Shown one piece after another: positions 32,990 through 42,582 of a DNA stretch of 64,000 nucleotides. Made by a program: the position numbers and the translations under genes. Origin of the DNA: Azonexus sp. R2A61 (GTDB lineage: Bacteria; Pseudomonadota; Gammaproteobacteria; Burkholderiales; Rhodocyclaceae). The stretch covers positions 1-64,000 of the forward strand of contig NZ_JACBFO010000006.1 of the NCBI RefSeq assembly GCF_021401135.1, in the 5' to 3' direction. How positions within the stretch are numbered: position 1 is the stretch's first letter; each line of letters starts with the position of its first letter. The notes beneath the pieces were generated by a model. It saw nothing but the letters and a program-made list of their open reading frames with translations. It made no database searches and was not told the origin of the DNA.

Positions 32990-33426
32990 CAGCGCCGGGA
33001 CGCGCGTTCCAGACCGCGCAAACTGGCGCCGGCGGCAATGCCGCGCTGGGCGAACCAGCCGAGATTCATTTCCAGCGCGTAGCGCGCCGGACGGCGGGCG
33101 CAGTGATTGTTCTCGGTCTGCGGCTGCATGTCCTCGATGTTGATGATCCGCCCGTCTTCATCCATGAAGGCCACCGACAGCGGGATCAGGGTGTTGCGCA
33201 TCCACATGCAGTGGGTATTCGGCTGGTCGAAGACGAACAGCATGCCGCGCTGCGGCGGCATCGTCCGCCGGTTCATCAGGCCGACCTGCCGCGTCCGGTC
33301 GTTGGCCGCCACTTCGGCCTCGATGCGATGGAATCCTGCGGTCAACTCGACCAGCGGAAGATTTTCCTGGGCCTGCGCGACCAGCGCATTCACCGCCAGC
33401 AGTGCCGCCAACACGAACTTGAACAT
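32989..33426 (-). CDS. DUF192-family secreted protein
   Basis: This 145-residue protein has a signal peptide (MFKFVLAALLAVNALVAQA, cleavage after A19-A20) and a DUF192 core. The core includes R-Q-V-G-L-M-N-R, G-M-L-F-V-F and M-W-M-R-N-T-L-I-P-L-S-V-A-F. The family is widespread but its biochemical role is not established. The ATG overlaps the stop of the pseudouridine synthase gene and its own TGA overlaps the ubiC ATG, so all three are translationally coupled. Confidence 0.9.
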   Translation of the reverse strand: MFKFVLAALLAVNALVAQAQENLPLVELTAGFHRIEAEVAANDRTRQVGLMNRRTMPPQRGMLFVFDQPNTHCMWMRNTLIPLSVAFMDEDGRIINIEDMQPQTENNHCARRPARYALEMNLGWFAQRGIAAGASLRGLERASRR

Positions 33427-33995
33427 CAGACTTTCCCCTGAAACACGTTGAAATCGCCCTCGAGCTGGCGCCATTCGCCCAGCGCCAGGCCGTCCACCGT
33501 CAGCGCGCCGATCGCCGCCCGCACCAGGCGCAGCACAGGATAGCCGATCGCCGCGCCCATCCGCCGGACCTGCCGGTTCTTGCCTTCCGCGATGCGGATT
33601 TCCAGCCAGCTGGTCGGGATCGCCGCCCGGTAGCGGATCGGCGGATCGCGCTGCCACAGCCCCGGCGGTTCGGCGATGCGCCGGACCTGCGCCGGTCTGG
33701 CGGTGAAGTCGGACAGCTTGACGCCGCGCCGCAGCGGTTCGAGATCGTCCTCCGACGGCTCGCCCTCGACCTGCGCCCAATAGGTTTTCACCAGCTTGTG
33801 CTGCGGATTGGCGATGCGCGCCTGCAACCGGCCGTCGTCGGTGAGGATCAGCAAACCTTCGCTGTCGGCATCCAGCCGACCGGCGACATAGACGTCCTTG
33901 ACCGGAATCAGCCCGGCCAGCCCGCGCCAGCGTCCCTCAGCCGTAAACTGGCTGAGCACGCCGTAAGGCTTGTTGAAAAGGACGATTTTCGCCAC
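33426..33995 (-). CDS. rluE: 23S rRNA pseudouridine synthase, RluE/RsuA subfamily
   Basis: About 189 residues from GTG 33995. An upstream TTG at 34046 would add 17 unconserved-looking residues. The protein isomerises a specific rRNA uridine. It begins directly with A-K-I-V-L-F-N-K-P-Y-G-V-L-S-Q-F and lacks the S4 RNA-binding domain, as RluE does. The catalytic motif is G-R-L-D-A-D-S-E-G-L-L, with the Asp of G-R-L-D. It is the first gene of a coupled run with the DUF192 gene and ubiC. Confidence 0.88.
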   Translation of the reverse strand: MAKIVLFNKPYGVLSQFTAEGRWRGLAGLIPVKDVYVAGRLDADSEGLLILTDDGRLQARIANPQHKLVKTYWAQVEGEPSEDDLEPLRRGVKLSDFTARPAQVRRIAEPPGLWQRDPPIRYRAAIPTSWLEIRIAEGKNRQVRRMGAAIGYPVLRLVRAAIGALTVDGLALGEWRQLEGDFNVFQGKV

Positions 33996-34085
33996 GTCGA
34001 CCGCAGAACCGGATGAAAGGCGCGATTCTACGGCAGGCGCGGTCAACCGGGGCGCCGCCGCCGCGTTAGTTGCCCACCGCCCTCC

Positions 34086-34093
34086 GCTATACT
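34086..34093 (+). promoter_or_regulatory. Extended -10 element immediately before the cyanophycin-locus ABC gene
   Basis: GCTATACT ends six bases before the ATG at 34100, so a transcript starting at the usual distance would be leaderless. A TTAGTT at 34066-34071 (16-base spacer to TATACT) is a weak -35 candidate. Confidence 0.4.
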
Positions 34094-34099
34094 TTCCGG

Positions 34100-36391
34100 A
34101 TGCCCTCCTCCCTGCCTAGCCTTGCCGGCAACGTGCCGACCCTGCCGGACCGTTGGTCCGCCCCCGCCGCCAGCGCGCTGCATCCTGCCGAAACCGTGCT
34201 GGCCTGGCTGGAAATCGATCTCGACGAACGCCTGCAGTTCTCGCCCGGCCTGCTGCTGCTCACCGAAGACCGGCTGCTTGCGCTCGATGCCGGACAGGCC
34301 GTGCGCGAATGGCCGCTGGCCGCGGCACTGCAGTTGCAGCATCACGATCACGCCGGCGTCGGCACGCTGGAACTGGTCGACGACCGGCGCCGGCTTGCCG
34401 TCTGGCGCTACACGCTGGGCCGCAACCTCGCCGCGCTGCGCCTGATCGACGAGTTCGGCCTGCAACGCGACAGCCGGGTCGCCGGCCATCCATTGACGCG
34501 GTCGACCGACGATTGCTGCCCGAAATGCAAGGCGCCGATCCCGCCCGGCGAAGAAGAATGCCCGGTCTGCAACCGCGAATCGACGGTCGCCCCGTCGACC
34601 TGGACCCTGTTCCGGCTGTGGCGCTTCGCCCGCCCCTACCGCTGGCAGTTGCTCACCGGTTTTCTGCTGACGCTGGCGTCGACCGCAGCAACGCTGGTGC
34701 CGCCCTACCTGACGATGCCGCTGATGGACAACGTGCTGATCCCGTTCCAGAACGGCCAGCCGCTGGCCTGGGACCTGGTCGCCCTGTACCTCGGCGGCCT
34801 GCTCGGCGCCGCCTTGCTGGCCTGGCTGCTCGGCTGGGCGCGGACCTGGATTCTGGCCAAGGTGTCGGAACGGATGGGCCGCGACCTGCGCACCACCACC
34901 TACCGCCACCTGCTGGGTCTGTCTCTGGAGTATTTCGGCGGCAAGCGCACCGGCGACCTGATGGCGCGCATCGGCAACGAGACCGACCGCATCAACATCT
35001 TCCTGTCGCTCGACCTGCTCAACTTCGCCACCGACGTGCTGATGATCGCCATGACCGCGATCATCCTGTTCACCATCAACCCGTGGCTGGCGCTGGTGAC
35101 GCTGCTGCCCTTGCCGATCATCGGCTGGATGATCCACTTCGTGCGCGAGAAGCTGCGCACCGGTTTCGAGAAGATCGACCGCGTCTGGGCCGAAGTGACC
35201 AACGTGCTCGCCGACACCATCCCCGGCATCCGCGTGGTCAAAGCCTTCGCCCAGGAAAAGCGCGAGGCCGAACGTTTCCGCGCCGCCAACGAGCACAACC
35301 TGGCGATGAACGACAAGCTGAACAAGACCTGGTCGCTGTTCACGCCGACAGTGACGCTGCTCACCGAAATCGGCCTGCTCGTCGTCTGGGTCTTCGGCAT
35401 CTGGCAGATCGCCCACGGCGATTCGACGGTCGGCACGCTGACCGCCTTCCTCGCCTACATCGGCCGTTTCTACACTCGCCTCGATTCGATGAGCCGCATC
35501 GTCTCGGCAACCCAGCGCGCCGCCTCGTCGACCAAGCGCATCTTCGACATCCTCGACCATGTTTCCAGCGTGCCGGAACCAAGCAAGCCGGTGCATCTGG
35601 CCAAGGTCAGCGGCCGCATCGAACTCAAGCAGGCCGGTTTCCGCTATGGCACCCGGGCCGTCACCCGCGATGTCGATCTGGTCATCCAGCCGGGCGAGAT
35701 GATCGGTCTGGTCGGGCACAGCGGCTCCGGCAAATCGACGCTGGTCAACCTGATCTGCCGTTTCTACGACGTTTCCGAAGGCCAGGTGCTGATCGACGGC
35801 GTCGACGTGCGCTCGGTGCCGGTCGCCGAATTCCGCAGCCACATCGGGCTGGTGCTGCAGGAGCCCTTCCTGTTCTTCGGCACCATCGCCGACAACATCG
35901 CCTACGGCAAGCCCGACGCGACGCGCGAGGAAATCGTCGCCGCCGCCCGCGCCGCGCATGCCCACGAATTCATCCTGCGCCTGCCGCACGGTTACGACTC
36001 GCTGGTCGGCGAGCGCGGCCAGGGCCTGTCCGGTGGCGAGCGCCAGCGCATCTCGATCGCCCGCGCGCTGCTCATCGACCCGCGCATCCTGATCCTCGAC
36101 GAGGCGACTTCTGCGGTCGACACCGAAACCGAGAAGGAAATCCAGAAGGCGCTCGACAATCTGGTCAAGGGCCGCACGACGATCGCCATCGCCCACCGCC
36201 TCTCCACGCTGCGCAAGGCCGACCGCCTGGTGGTGATGGATCGCGGCCGCATCGTCGAGATCGGCAACCACGACCAGCTGATGGCAGCCGAAGGCCACTA
36301 CCACAAGCTGTACATGGCGCAGGCCCGCAACGTCGATAACGAAGCCCCCGAGCCGGTCGCGCCCGACCTGCCGAAAACCAGCCACCCCTGA
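34100..36391 (+). CDS. Cyanophycin-locus ABC transporter with N-terminal zinc-ribbon domain
   Basis: This 763-residue fused permease/ATPase has an extra N-terminal region of about 135 residues. It is followed by a four-cysteine ribbon, C-P-K-C (140-143) and C-P-V-C (154-157), then an exporter-type membrane domain (about residues 175-470). The ATPase domain has Walker A GHSGSGKST (539-547), signature LSGGERQ and Walker B ILILDEAT. The start is the ATG at 34100. It is followed by a DUF1854 gene and two cphA-type genes, an arrangement known from betaproteobacterial cyanophycin loci. The transported substrate is unknown. Confidence 0.88.
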   Translation: MPSSLPSLAGNVPTLPDRWSAPAASALHPAETVLAWLEIDLDERLQFSPGLLLLTEDRLLALDAGQAVREWPLAAALQLQHHDHAGVGTLELVDDRRRLAVWRYTLGRNLAALRLIDEFGLQRDSRVAGHPLTRSTDDCCPKCKAPIPPGEEECPVCNRESTVAPSTWTLFRLWRFARPYRWQLLTGFLLTLASTAATLVPPYLTMPLMDNVLIPFQNGQPLAWDLVALYLGGLLGAALLAWLLGWARTWILAKVSERMGRDLRTTTYRHLLGLSLEYFGGKRTGDLMARIGNETDRINIFLSLDLLNFATDVLMIAMTAIILFTINPWLALVTLLPLPIIGWMIHFVREKLRTGFEKIDRVWAEVTNVLADTIPGIRVVKAFAQEKREAERFRAANEHNLAMNDKLNKTWSLFTPTVTLLTEIGLLVVWVFGIWQIAHGDSTVGTLTAFLAYIGRFYTRLDSMSRIVSATQRAASSTKRIFDILDHVSSVPEPSKPVHLAKVSGRIELKQAGFRYGTRAVTRDVDLVIQPGEMIGLVGHSGSGKSTLVNLICRFYDVSEGQVLIDGVDVRSVPVAEFRSHIGLVLQEPFLFFGTIADNIAYGKPDATREEIVAAARAAHAHEFILRLPHGYDSLVGERGQGLSGGERQRISIARALLIDPRILILDEATSAVDTETEKEIQKALDNLVKGRTTIAIAHRLSTLRKADRLVVMDRGRIVEIGNHDQLMAAEGHYHKLYMAQARNVDNEAPEPVAPDLPKTSHP

Positions 36392-36397
36392 GCCGCC

Positions 36398-36868
36398 ATG
36401 CCGATACCCAGCTTTCAACTCGAACGCGACGCCTACGGTCGACTCGTCCTGACCGACGAAAACGGCGAACGGCACGATGCCGTCGTCCCGGTCTGCGCCT
36501 TTCCGATCGGCGCCCCGGGCGAAGGCATCTCCCTGCTCGGCAGCGAAGGCCGCGAACTGGTCTGGATCGCGCGCCTGGCCGACCTGCCCGACGCCATGCG
36601 CAGCCTGATCGAAGCCGAACTGGCCAGCCGCGACTTCGTGCCGGAAATCCGCCGCATCGCCGCCGTCTCCAGCTTCGCCTGTCCGAGTACCTGGACAGTG
36701 GACACCGACCGCGGCGCCTGCGAACTGATCCTCAAGGGCGAGGAAGACATCCGCCGTCTCGGCGCCACCCGGCTGCTGATCGCCGACAGCCACGGCATCC
36801 AGTTCCTGGTGCGCGACCTGACGGCGCTCGACCGGCAAAGCCGCAAGCTGCTCGACCGTTTCCTGTAA
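36398..36868 (+). CDS. DUF1854-family protein of the cyanophycin locus
   Basis: This 156-residue soluble protein starts six bases after the ABC gene's stop. It matches the DUF1854 pattern seen beside cyanophycin synthetases: an opening F-Q-L-E-R-D-A-Y-G-R-L with D-E-N-G-E-R-H, a middle V-P-V-C-A-F-P-I, and a conserved C-terminal stretch L-I-A-D-S-H-G-I-Q-F-L-V-R-D. The function is unknown; the constant gene pairing implies that it works with the ABC transporter. Confidence 0.85.
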   Translation: MPIPSFQLERDAYGRLVLTDENGERHDAVVPVCAFPIGAPGEGISLLGSEGRELVWIARLADLPDAMRSLIEAELASRDFVPEIRRIAAVSSFACPSTWTVDTDRGACELILKGEEDIRRLGATRLLIADSHGIQFLVRDLTALDRQSRKLLDRFL

Positions 36869-36964
36869 CGCCGCGTAGCAGCCCGTGAATTTTTTTGACG
36901 CGGGTCATCCAAGCCCGGCGGAAAGCGTTAATAATCGCGAAAGCCCCTCCACGGCGACACACGA

Positions 36965-39208
36965 ATGAGCAAAAAAGACATCGTATTTCTCGACAGCTTC
37001 GCGCTGCGCGGTCCCAGCATCTGGACCTATCCGCCGGTCATCGAAACCTGGATCGACCTCGGCGAACTCGAAGACTTCCCGTCCAACAAGATTCCCGGCC
37101 TGTACGAACGGCTGTCCGCCTGGCTGCCCAGCCTGGTCGAGCACCGCTGCAACTACGACGAGCACGGCGGTTTCCTGCGCCGGCTCAAGGAAGGCACCTG
37201 GGCCGGCCACATCCTCGAGCACATCACCATCGAACTGATGGCGCTCGCCGGCCTGCCCGACGGCTTCGGCCGCACCCGCGAGATGACCAAACGCGGCGTG
37301 TACAAACTGGTGGTCAGCAACTTCCACGAGGAATGCACCCGGCTGGCGCTGCAACTCGGCCGCGAACTGCTGCTGGCAGCGATTCACGACGAAGCCTTCG
37401 ATGTCGAAGCGGCAATAAAAACCCTGCGCCGCAAGGTTGACCGCAAGTATCTCGGCCCCTCCACCGCCGCCATCGTCGACGCCGCCGAAGCGCGCAAGAT
37501 CCCGCACATCCGCCTGCTCGACGACGGCAACCTGGTGCAGCTCGGCTACGGCGCCGCGATGCGCCGCATCTGGACCGCCGAAACCGATGCCACCAGCGCC
37601 ATCGCCGAAACCATCTCGCGCGACAAGGACCTGACCAAGGAACTGATCTCCTCGGTCGGCGTGCCGGTCCCCGAAGGCCGCGAGGTCGACGATGCCGACG
37701 ATGCCGTCGCCGCCGCCGAGGACATCGGCTACCCGGTGGTCGTCAAGCCGACCGACGGCAATCACGGCCGCGGCGTGTTCATCGATCTGGTCACGCCGGA
37801 AGCCGTCCGCAAGGCCTACCCGATCGCCGCCGAGGAAGGCTCCGGCGTGCTCGTCGAACGCTCGATCCAGGGCATCGAACACCGCCTGCTGATCGTCGGC
37901 GGCAAGCTGGTCGCCGCCAACCGCAGCGACCTGATCACCGTGCAGGGCAATGGCCAGGCGACGGTGCAGCAACTGATCGACACGCAGATCAACACCGATC
38001 CGCGACGCGGCGAGACCGAATTGCACCCGCTGTCGATCATCCGCATCGACACCGCGGCCCGCATGGAACTCGAACGTCAGGGCCTGACCGGCGACAGCGT
38101 GCCGGCCGCCGGCCGCGAGGTGCTGATCCAGCGCAACGCCAACCACGCCTTCGACTGCACCGACGAGGTCCATCCCGATACTGCCGCCGTCGCCGCGCTA
38201 GCCGCCCGCGTCGTCGGCCTCGACATTGCCGGTATCGATCTGGTCTGCCAGGACATCTCGCAGCCGCTGGCCGGCCAGGGCGGCGCCATCGTCGAGGTCA
38301 ACGCCGGCCCGAGCCTGCTGATGCACATCAAACCGGGCATCGGCAAGCCGCGTCCGGTCGGCCAGGCGATTGTCGACAATCTGTTCGGCGAAAAGGACAC
38401 CGGCCGCATTCCGGTGGTCGGCGTTTCCGGCTCACGCGGCAAGACCCCGGTCGCCCGGCTGGTCGCCCATTTCCTGCACCTGTCCGGCAAACGCGTCGGC
38501 CTGGCCAGCAGCGAAGGCCTGTTCCTCGGCCGCCGCCAGGTACAGAAGAGCGATGCCGCCAACTGGGCCGGCGGTCGCCGGCTGCTGCTCAATCGTGCGG
38601 TCGACGCCGCCGTCATCGAAAATGGCGGCCGGGTCATCCTCGGCGAGGGGCTGGCCTACGACCGCTGCCAGGTCGGCATCGTCACCAACGTGCTGCCCGA
38701 CGTCGAAGACCTGTCGCGCTGGGACATCCACCCGACCGGCGGCGAGTACTACACGACCTGGCGCTCGACCTACCGTACCCAGGTCGATGTCGTGCTCAAG
38801 TCCGGTTACGCCGTCCTCAACGCCGACGATGCGCAGGTGGCCGACTTTGCCGAGCTGTGCGACGGCGAAGTCGTGCTGTTCTCCAGCGACGCCGAATCGG
38901 CGGTGCTCAATGCGCATCTGGATGCCGGCAAGCGTGCGGTCTACATCAGCGAAAGCCGGATTTTCCTGGGCACCGGACAGGACGAAATCCGCCTGTGCCG
39001 ACTGGGCGATATTCCCGCCATCGGCAAGCAGAAATCGCCGGAGACCATCGCCAACGTGCTGGCGGCGGTCGCTGCCGGGTGGGCGCTGGGTCTGACCCAG
39101 GACGTCATCGTCACCGGCCTGAAGACCTACGGCCTCGAACTGGCCGACCCCTTCGCACTGCTGCCCCGTCGTGCCCGCAAACCGGCCGCCTCGGCCAGTC
39201 AAATCTGA
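36965..39208 (+). CDS. Shortened cyanophycin synthetase paralogue
   Basis: This 747-residue protein has the three-part CphA plan. The N-terminal domain is at about residues 1-160. An ATP-grasp domain follows with V-V-V-K-P-T-D-G-N-H-G-R-G and I-V-E-V-N-A-G-P. A Mur-ligase-like domain follows with GSRGKTP at residues 489-495. Compared with the next gene it is about 124 residues shorter after the P-loop, and the P-loop ends in Pro instead of Thr. It may be a CphA variant with altered or lost second-step activity, or a partner subunit. It lies 96 bases after the DUF1854 gene and 18 bases before cphA. Confidence 0.85.
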   Translation: MSKKDIVFLDSFALRGPSIWTYPPVIETWIDLGELEDFPSNKIPGLYERLSAWLPSLVEHRCNYDEHGGFLRRLKEGTWAGHILEHITIELMALAGLPDGFGRTREMTKRGVYKLVVSNFHEECTRLALQLGRELLLAAIHDEAFDVEAAIKTLRRKVDRKYLGPSTAAIVDAAEARKIPHIRLLDDGNLVQLGYGAAMRRIWTAETDATSAIAETISRDKDLTKELISSVGVPVPEGREVDDADDAVAAAEDIGYPVVVKPTDGNHGRGVFIDLVTPEAVRKAYPIAAEEGSGVLVERSIQGIEHRLLIVGGKLVAANRSDLITVQGNGQATVQQLIDTQINTDPRRGETELHPLSIIRIDTAARMELERQGLTGDSVPAAGREVLIQRNANHAFDCTDEVHPDTAAVAALAARVVGLDIAGIDLVCQDISQPLAGQGGAIVEVNAGPSLLMHIKPGIGKPRPVGQAIVDNLFGEKDTGRIPVVGVSGSRGKTPVARLVAHFLHLSGKRVGLASSEGLFLGRRQVQKSDAANWAGGRRLLLNRAVDAAVIENGGRVILGEGLAYDRCQVGIVTNVLPDVEDLSRWDIHPTGGEYYTTWRSTYRTQVDVVLKSGYAVLNADDAQVADFAELCDGEVVLFSSDAESAVLNAHLDAGKRAVYISESRIFLGTGQDEIRLCRLGDIPAIGKQKSPETIANVLAAVAAGWALGLTQDVIVTGLKTYGLELADPFALLPRRARKPAASASQI

Positions 39209-39226
39209 TCCCAGGATTTTCCGCTC

Positions 39227-41821
39227 ATGGACGTTTCCCGTATCCGAGCCCTGCGCGGCCCCAACCTCTGGAGCCGCCACACCGCCATCCAGGCCATCGT
39301 CACCTGCGACGGTGCCGAATGCGCGATTGCCGACCTGCCCGGTTTCGAGCCGCGCCTGCGCGCCCGTTTTCCCGAACTCGGCGAACTGATCCCGACCGAC
39401 CATCTCGACACCGTGTCGATGGCCCATGCGCTCGAATTCGCCGCACTCGGCCTGCAGGCGCAGGCCGGCTGTCCGGTGACCTTCAGCCGCACCGCACAGA
39501 CGGTCGACAAGGGGGTCTACCAGGTCGTCGTCGAATACACCGAGGAAGAAGTCGGCCGGCTCGCGTTCGAACGCGCCGAGCAACTCTGCCTGGCCGCGCT
39601 GAACGACACGCCGTTCGACCTCGAGGCGACCTTGAAGGAACTGCGTGAGCTCGACGAAGACATCCGCCTCGGCCCGTCGACCGGCGCCATCGTCACCGCC
39701 GCCGTCGCTCGCGGCATCCCGTTCCGCCGCCTGACGCAGGGCAGCCTGGTCCAGCTCGGCTGGGGCAGCAAGCAGAAGCGCATCCAGGCCGCCGAAACCA
39801 GCTTCACCAGCGCGATTGCCGAATCGATCGCGCAGGACAAGGAACTGACCAAGCAGTTGCTGCACGCCGCCGGCGTCGCCGTACCGATCGGCCGTCCGGT
39901 GGAAGACGAGGACGATGCCTGGGCCGCCGCCCAGGAAATCGGCCTGCCGGTCGTCGTCAAGCCGCAGGACGGCAACCAGGGCAAGGGCATCTCGGTCAAC
40001 CTGACGAGCGAGGAACAGGTGCGTCACGCCTACCGCGTCGCCGTCGGTTTCTTCGACGACATCATGGTCGAGAAGTACCTGCCGGGCCACGACTGGCGCC
40101 TGCTGGTCATCGGCGACAAGCTGATCGCCGCCGCTCGCCGCGATCCGCCGCTGGTCGTCGGCGACGGTACGCACACCGTCCGCGAACTGGTCGACATCGT
40201 CAACAGCGATCCGCGCCGCTCGGACGGTCACGCCACCTCACTGACCAAGATCCGCTTCGATGAAATCGCGCTGGCCCGCCTCGCCGAACAGGGCTACACC
40301 GCCGACTCGGTGCCTGAACGCGGCGTCCGCGTCGTCCTGCGCAACAACGCCAATCTGTCGACCGGCGGTACCGCCACCGATGTCACCAACGACGTCCATC
40401 CCGATCTGGCGGCTGCCGCCGTTGCCGCCGCCCAGACGGTCGGGCTCGACATCGCCGGCATCGATGTGGTCTGCGACACCATGCTCAAGCCGCTCGAAGA
40501 CCAGGGCGGCGGCATCGTCGAAGTGAATGCCGCGCCCGGCCTGCGCATGCACCTTGCCCCGTCCTTCGGCAAGGGCCGCCCGGTCGGCGAGGCGATCATC
40601 GGCATGATGTATCCGGACGGCCCCGACGGCAAAGCCGACAACGGCCGCATCCCGGTCGTCGCGGTCACCGGTACCAACGGCAAGACAACAACCAGCCGCC
40701 TGATCGGCCGCATCTTCGAACAAAACGGCTTGCGCGTCGGCATGACCAGTACCGACGGCATCTACGTCCAGAACCAGCGGATCGACGACGGCGACTGCTC
40801 CGGCCCACGCAGCGCACGCAACGTGCTGGCACACCCGGATGTCGATGCCGCCGTACTTGAAACGGCACGCGGCGGTCTGTTGCGCGAAGGCCTCGGCTTC
40901 GACATGTGCGACGTCGCCGTGGTCACCAACATCGGCCTGGGTGATCACCTCGGCCTCAACTACATCACCACCGTGCACGATCTGGCGGTGATCAAGCGGG
41001 TCATCGTCGAGAACGTCGCGCCGAGCGGCACCGCCGTGCTCAATGCCGCCGATCCGGTGGTTGCCGCCATGGCACGGCACTGCCCGGGCAACGTCACCTT
41101 CTTCGCGCTCGATGCGAACAATCCGGTGTTGTCCACCCACCGCGCCCAGGGCAAGCGCGTGCTCTACGTCGAAAAGGACGAGATCGTCTGCAGCGAGGGC
41201 CGCAAGAAGCATCGCATTCCGCTGGCCGGCATTCCGCTGACCCGCAACGGCACGATCGGCTTCCAGGTCGAGAACGTGATGGCCGCTGTCGCCACCGCCT
41301 GGGCACTCGGCTACGAGTGGACGAGCATCGAGCAAGCCATTTCCGGCTTTGTCAGCGACAGCGCCACCGCCCCCGGACGATTCAACGTCTTCGATTACCG
41401 AGGTGCGACGCTGATTGCCGATTACGGCCACAACCCGGACGCCATGACGGCATTGGTCAAGGCCGTCGAGAACATGCCGGCGGCCACCCGTTCGGTGGTC
41501 ATCAGCGGGGCCGGCGACCGCCGCGACGAGGATATCCGGCAACAGACGGAGATCCTCGGTGAAGCCTTCGACGAAGTCATCCTCTACCAGGACGCCTGCC
41601 AACGCGGCCGTGCCGACGGCGAAGTCATCGCACTGTTGCGCGCCGGCCTGGCCAAATCGTCACGCGTGCGTCATGTCGAGGAAATCACCGGCGAATTCGT
41701 CGCCATCGACACTGCGCTCGCCCGACTGGGTAAAGGCGACCTGTGCCTGATCCTGATCGATCAGGTGGAAGAAGCGCTGGCGCACCTCCAGCGACGCATC
41801 GTCGAGGCCGGCACCGCATGA
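39227..41821 (+). CDS. cphA: Cyanophycin synthetase
   Basis: This 864-residue enzyme polymerises Asp and Arg into the storage polymer cyanophycin (multi-L-arginyl-poly-L-aspartate) using ATP. The ATP-grasp domain has V-V-V-K-P-Q-D-G-N-Q-G-K-G and V-E-V-N-A-A-P-G. The Mur-ligase-like domain has an intact P-loop GTNGKTT (482-488), followed by E-T-A-R-G-G-L-L and D-Y-G-H-N-P-D-A. Length matches full CphA. Its TGA overlaps the start of the cobA-type gene (ATGA). No cyanophycinase gene (cphB) is in the window. Confidence 0.95.
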   Translation: MDVSRIRALRGPNLWSRHTAIQAIVTCDGAECAIADLPGFEPRLRARFPELGELIPTDHLDTVSMAHALEFAALGLQAQAGCPVTFSRTAQTVDKGVYQVVVEYTEEEVGRLAFERAEQLCLAALNDTPFDLEATLKELRELDEDIRLGPSTGAIVTAAVARGIPFRRLTQGSLVQLGWGSKQKRIQAAETSFTSAIAESIAQDKELTKQLLHAAGVAVPIGRPVEDEDDAWAAAQEIGLPVVVKPQDGNQGKGISVNLTSEEQVRHAYRVAVGFFDDIMVEKYLPGHDWRLLVIGDKLIAAARRDPPLVVGDGTHTVRELVDIVNSDPRRSDGHATSLTKIRFDEIALARLAEQGYTADSVPERGVRVVLRNNANLSTGGTATDVTNDVHPDLAAAAVAAAQTVGLDIAGIDVVCDTMLKPLEDQGGGIVEVNAAPGLRMHLAPSFGKGRPVGEAIIGMMYPDGPDGKADNGRIPVVAVTGTNGKTTTSRLIGRIFEQNGLRVGMTSTDGIYVQNQRIDDGDCSGPRSARNVLAHPDVDAAVLETARGGLLREGLGFDMCDVAVVTNIGLGDHLGLNYITTVHDLAVIKRVIVENVAPSGTAVLNAADPVVAAMARHCPGNVTFFALDANNPVLSTHRAQGKRVLYVEKDEIVCSEGRKKHRIPLAGIPLTRNGTIGFQVENVMAAVATAWALGYEWTSIEQAISGFVSDSATAPGRFNVFDYRGATLIADYGHNPDAMTALVKAVENMPAATRSVVISGAGDRRDEDIRQQTEILGEAFDEVILYQDACQRGRADGEVIALLRAGLAKSSRVRHVEEITGEFVAIDTALARLGKGDLCLILIDQVEEALAHLQRRIVEAGTA

Positions 41822-42582
41822 ACGACGCAGCCCCGGCAACGACCGGCAAGGTCTGGCTGGTCGGCGCCGGGCCCGGCGACGCCGAGTTGCTGACCGTCAA
41901 GGCCGCACGGCTGATCGAATCGGCCCAGGCAATCGTCTACGACCATTTGGTCGGCGAAGGCGTTCGCCAGCTTTTCCCCACCCGGGCCAGGCTGGAATAC
42001 GTCGGCAAAAAAGCGGCCAAACACACGCTGAAGCAGGAAGAAATCAACGCATTGCTGGTCGATCTGGCCCGCCAGGGCATGCGCGTCATCCGCCTGAAAG
42101 GTGGCGACCCCTTTATCTTCGGCCGGGGCGGCGAGGAGCTTGAAACGCTGCACGCCGCGGGCATTCCCTTCGAAGTCGTTCCCGGCGTCACTGCCGCCGC
42201 CGGCTGCGCCGCCTACGCAGGTTTTCCGCTGACCCATCGCGATCATGCGCAGTCAGTCGTATTCGTCACGGGTCACCTGAAGGATCACTCGGTCAACCTG
42301 GACTGGCCCGCTCTGGCGCGTCCCGGCCAAACCGTCGTTTTCTACATGGGCATCGGCGGCGCACCGGAAATCTGCCGCCAGATGATCGCCCATGGCTTGC
42401 CACGATCGACGCCGGCGGCCGTTGTCCGCCGGGGGACACTGGCCGATCAGCAGACGCTGCTGTCGTCGCTGGGTGAATTGCCGCAACGGATCGCCGAGTC
42501 CGGCATCAAGCCGCCGGCACTGATCGTGGTCGGCAGCGTGGTCGGCCTGCACGAAAAACTTTCCTGGTTCGAAAACCGATGA
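41818..42582 (+). CDS. cobA: Uroporphyrinogen-III C-methyltransferase
   Basis: This 254-residue SAM-dependent enzyme makes precorrin-2 on the way to sirohaem and cobalamin. Motifs visible are V-G-A-G-P-G-D-A-E-L-L-T (SAM site), G-G-D-P-F-I-F-G-R-G-G-E-E, V-V-P-G-V-T and G-T-L-A-D-Q-Q. There is no fused CysG oxidase or uroporphyrinogen synthase domain, so it is the stand-alone form. The ATG at 41818 overlaps the cphA stop, so the two are co-translated even though the pathways are unrelated. Confidence 0.95.
   Translation: MNDAAPATTGKVWLVGAGPGDAELLTVKAARLIESAQAIVYDHLVGEGVRQLFPTRARLEYVGKKAAKHTLKQEEINALLVDLARQGMRVIRLKGGDPFIFGRGGEELETLHAAGIPFEVVPGVTAAAGCAAYAGFPLTHRDHAQSVVFVTGHLKDHSVNLDWPALARPGQTVVFYMGIGGAPEICRQMIAHGLPRSTPAAVVRRGTLADQQTLLSSLGELPQRIAESGIKPPALIVVGSVVGLHEKLSWFENR

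Noticed and set aside
34046-34099. Upstream TTG starts for the rluE-like gene (34046) and the ABC gene (34070)
   Set aside because: Both add short unconserved stretches. GTG 33995 and ATG 34100 give family-type N-termini.
36965-39208. cphA paralogue as a pseudogene
   Set aside because: The frame is intact over 747 codons with conserved ATP-grasp residues and a normal start, so a diverged function is more likely than decay.
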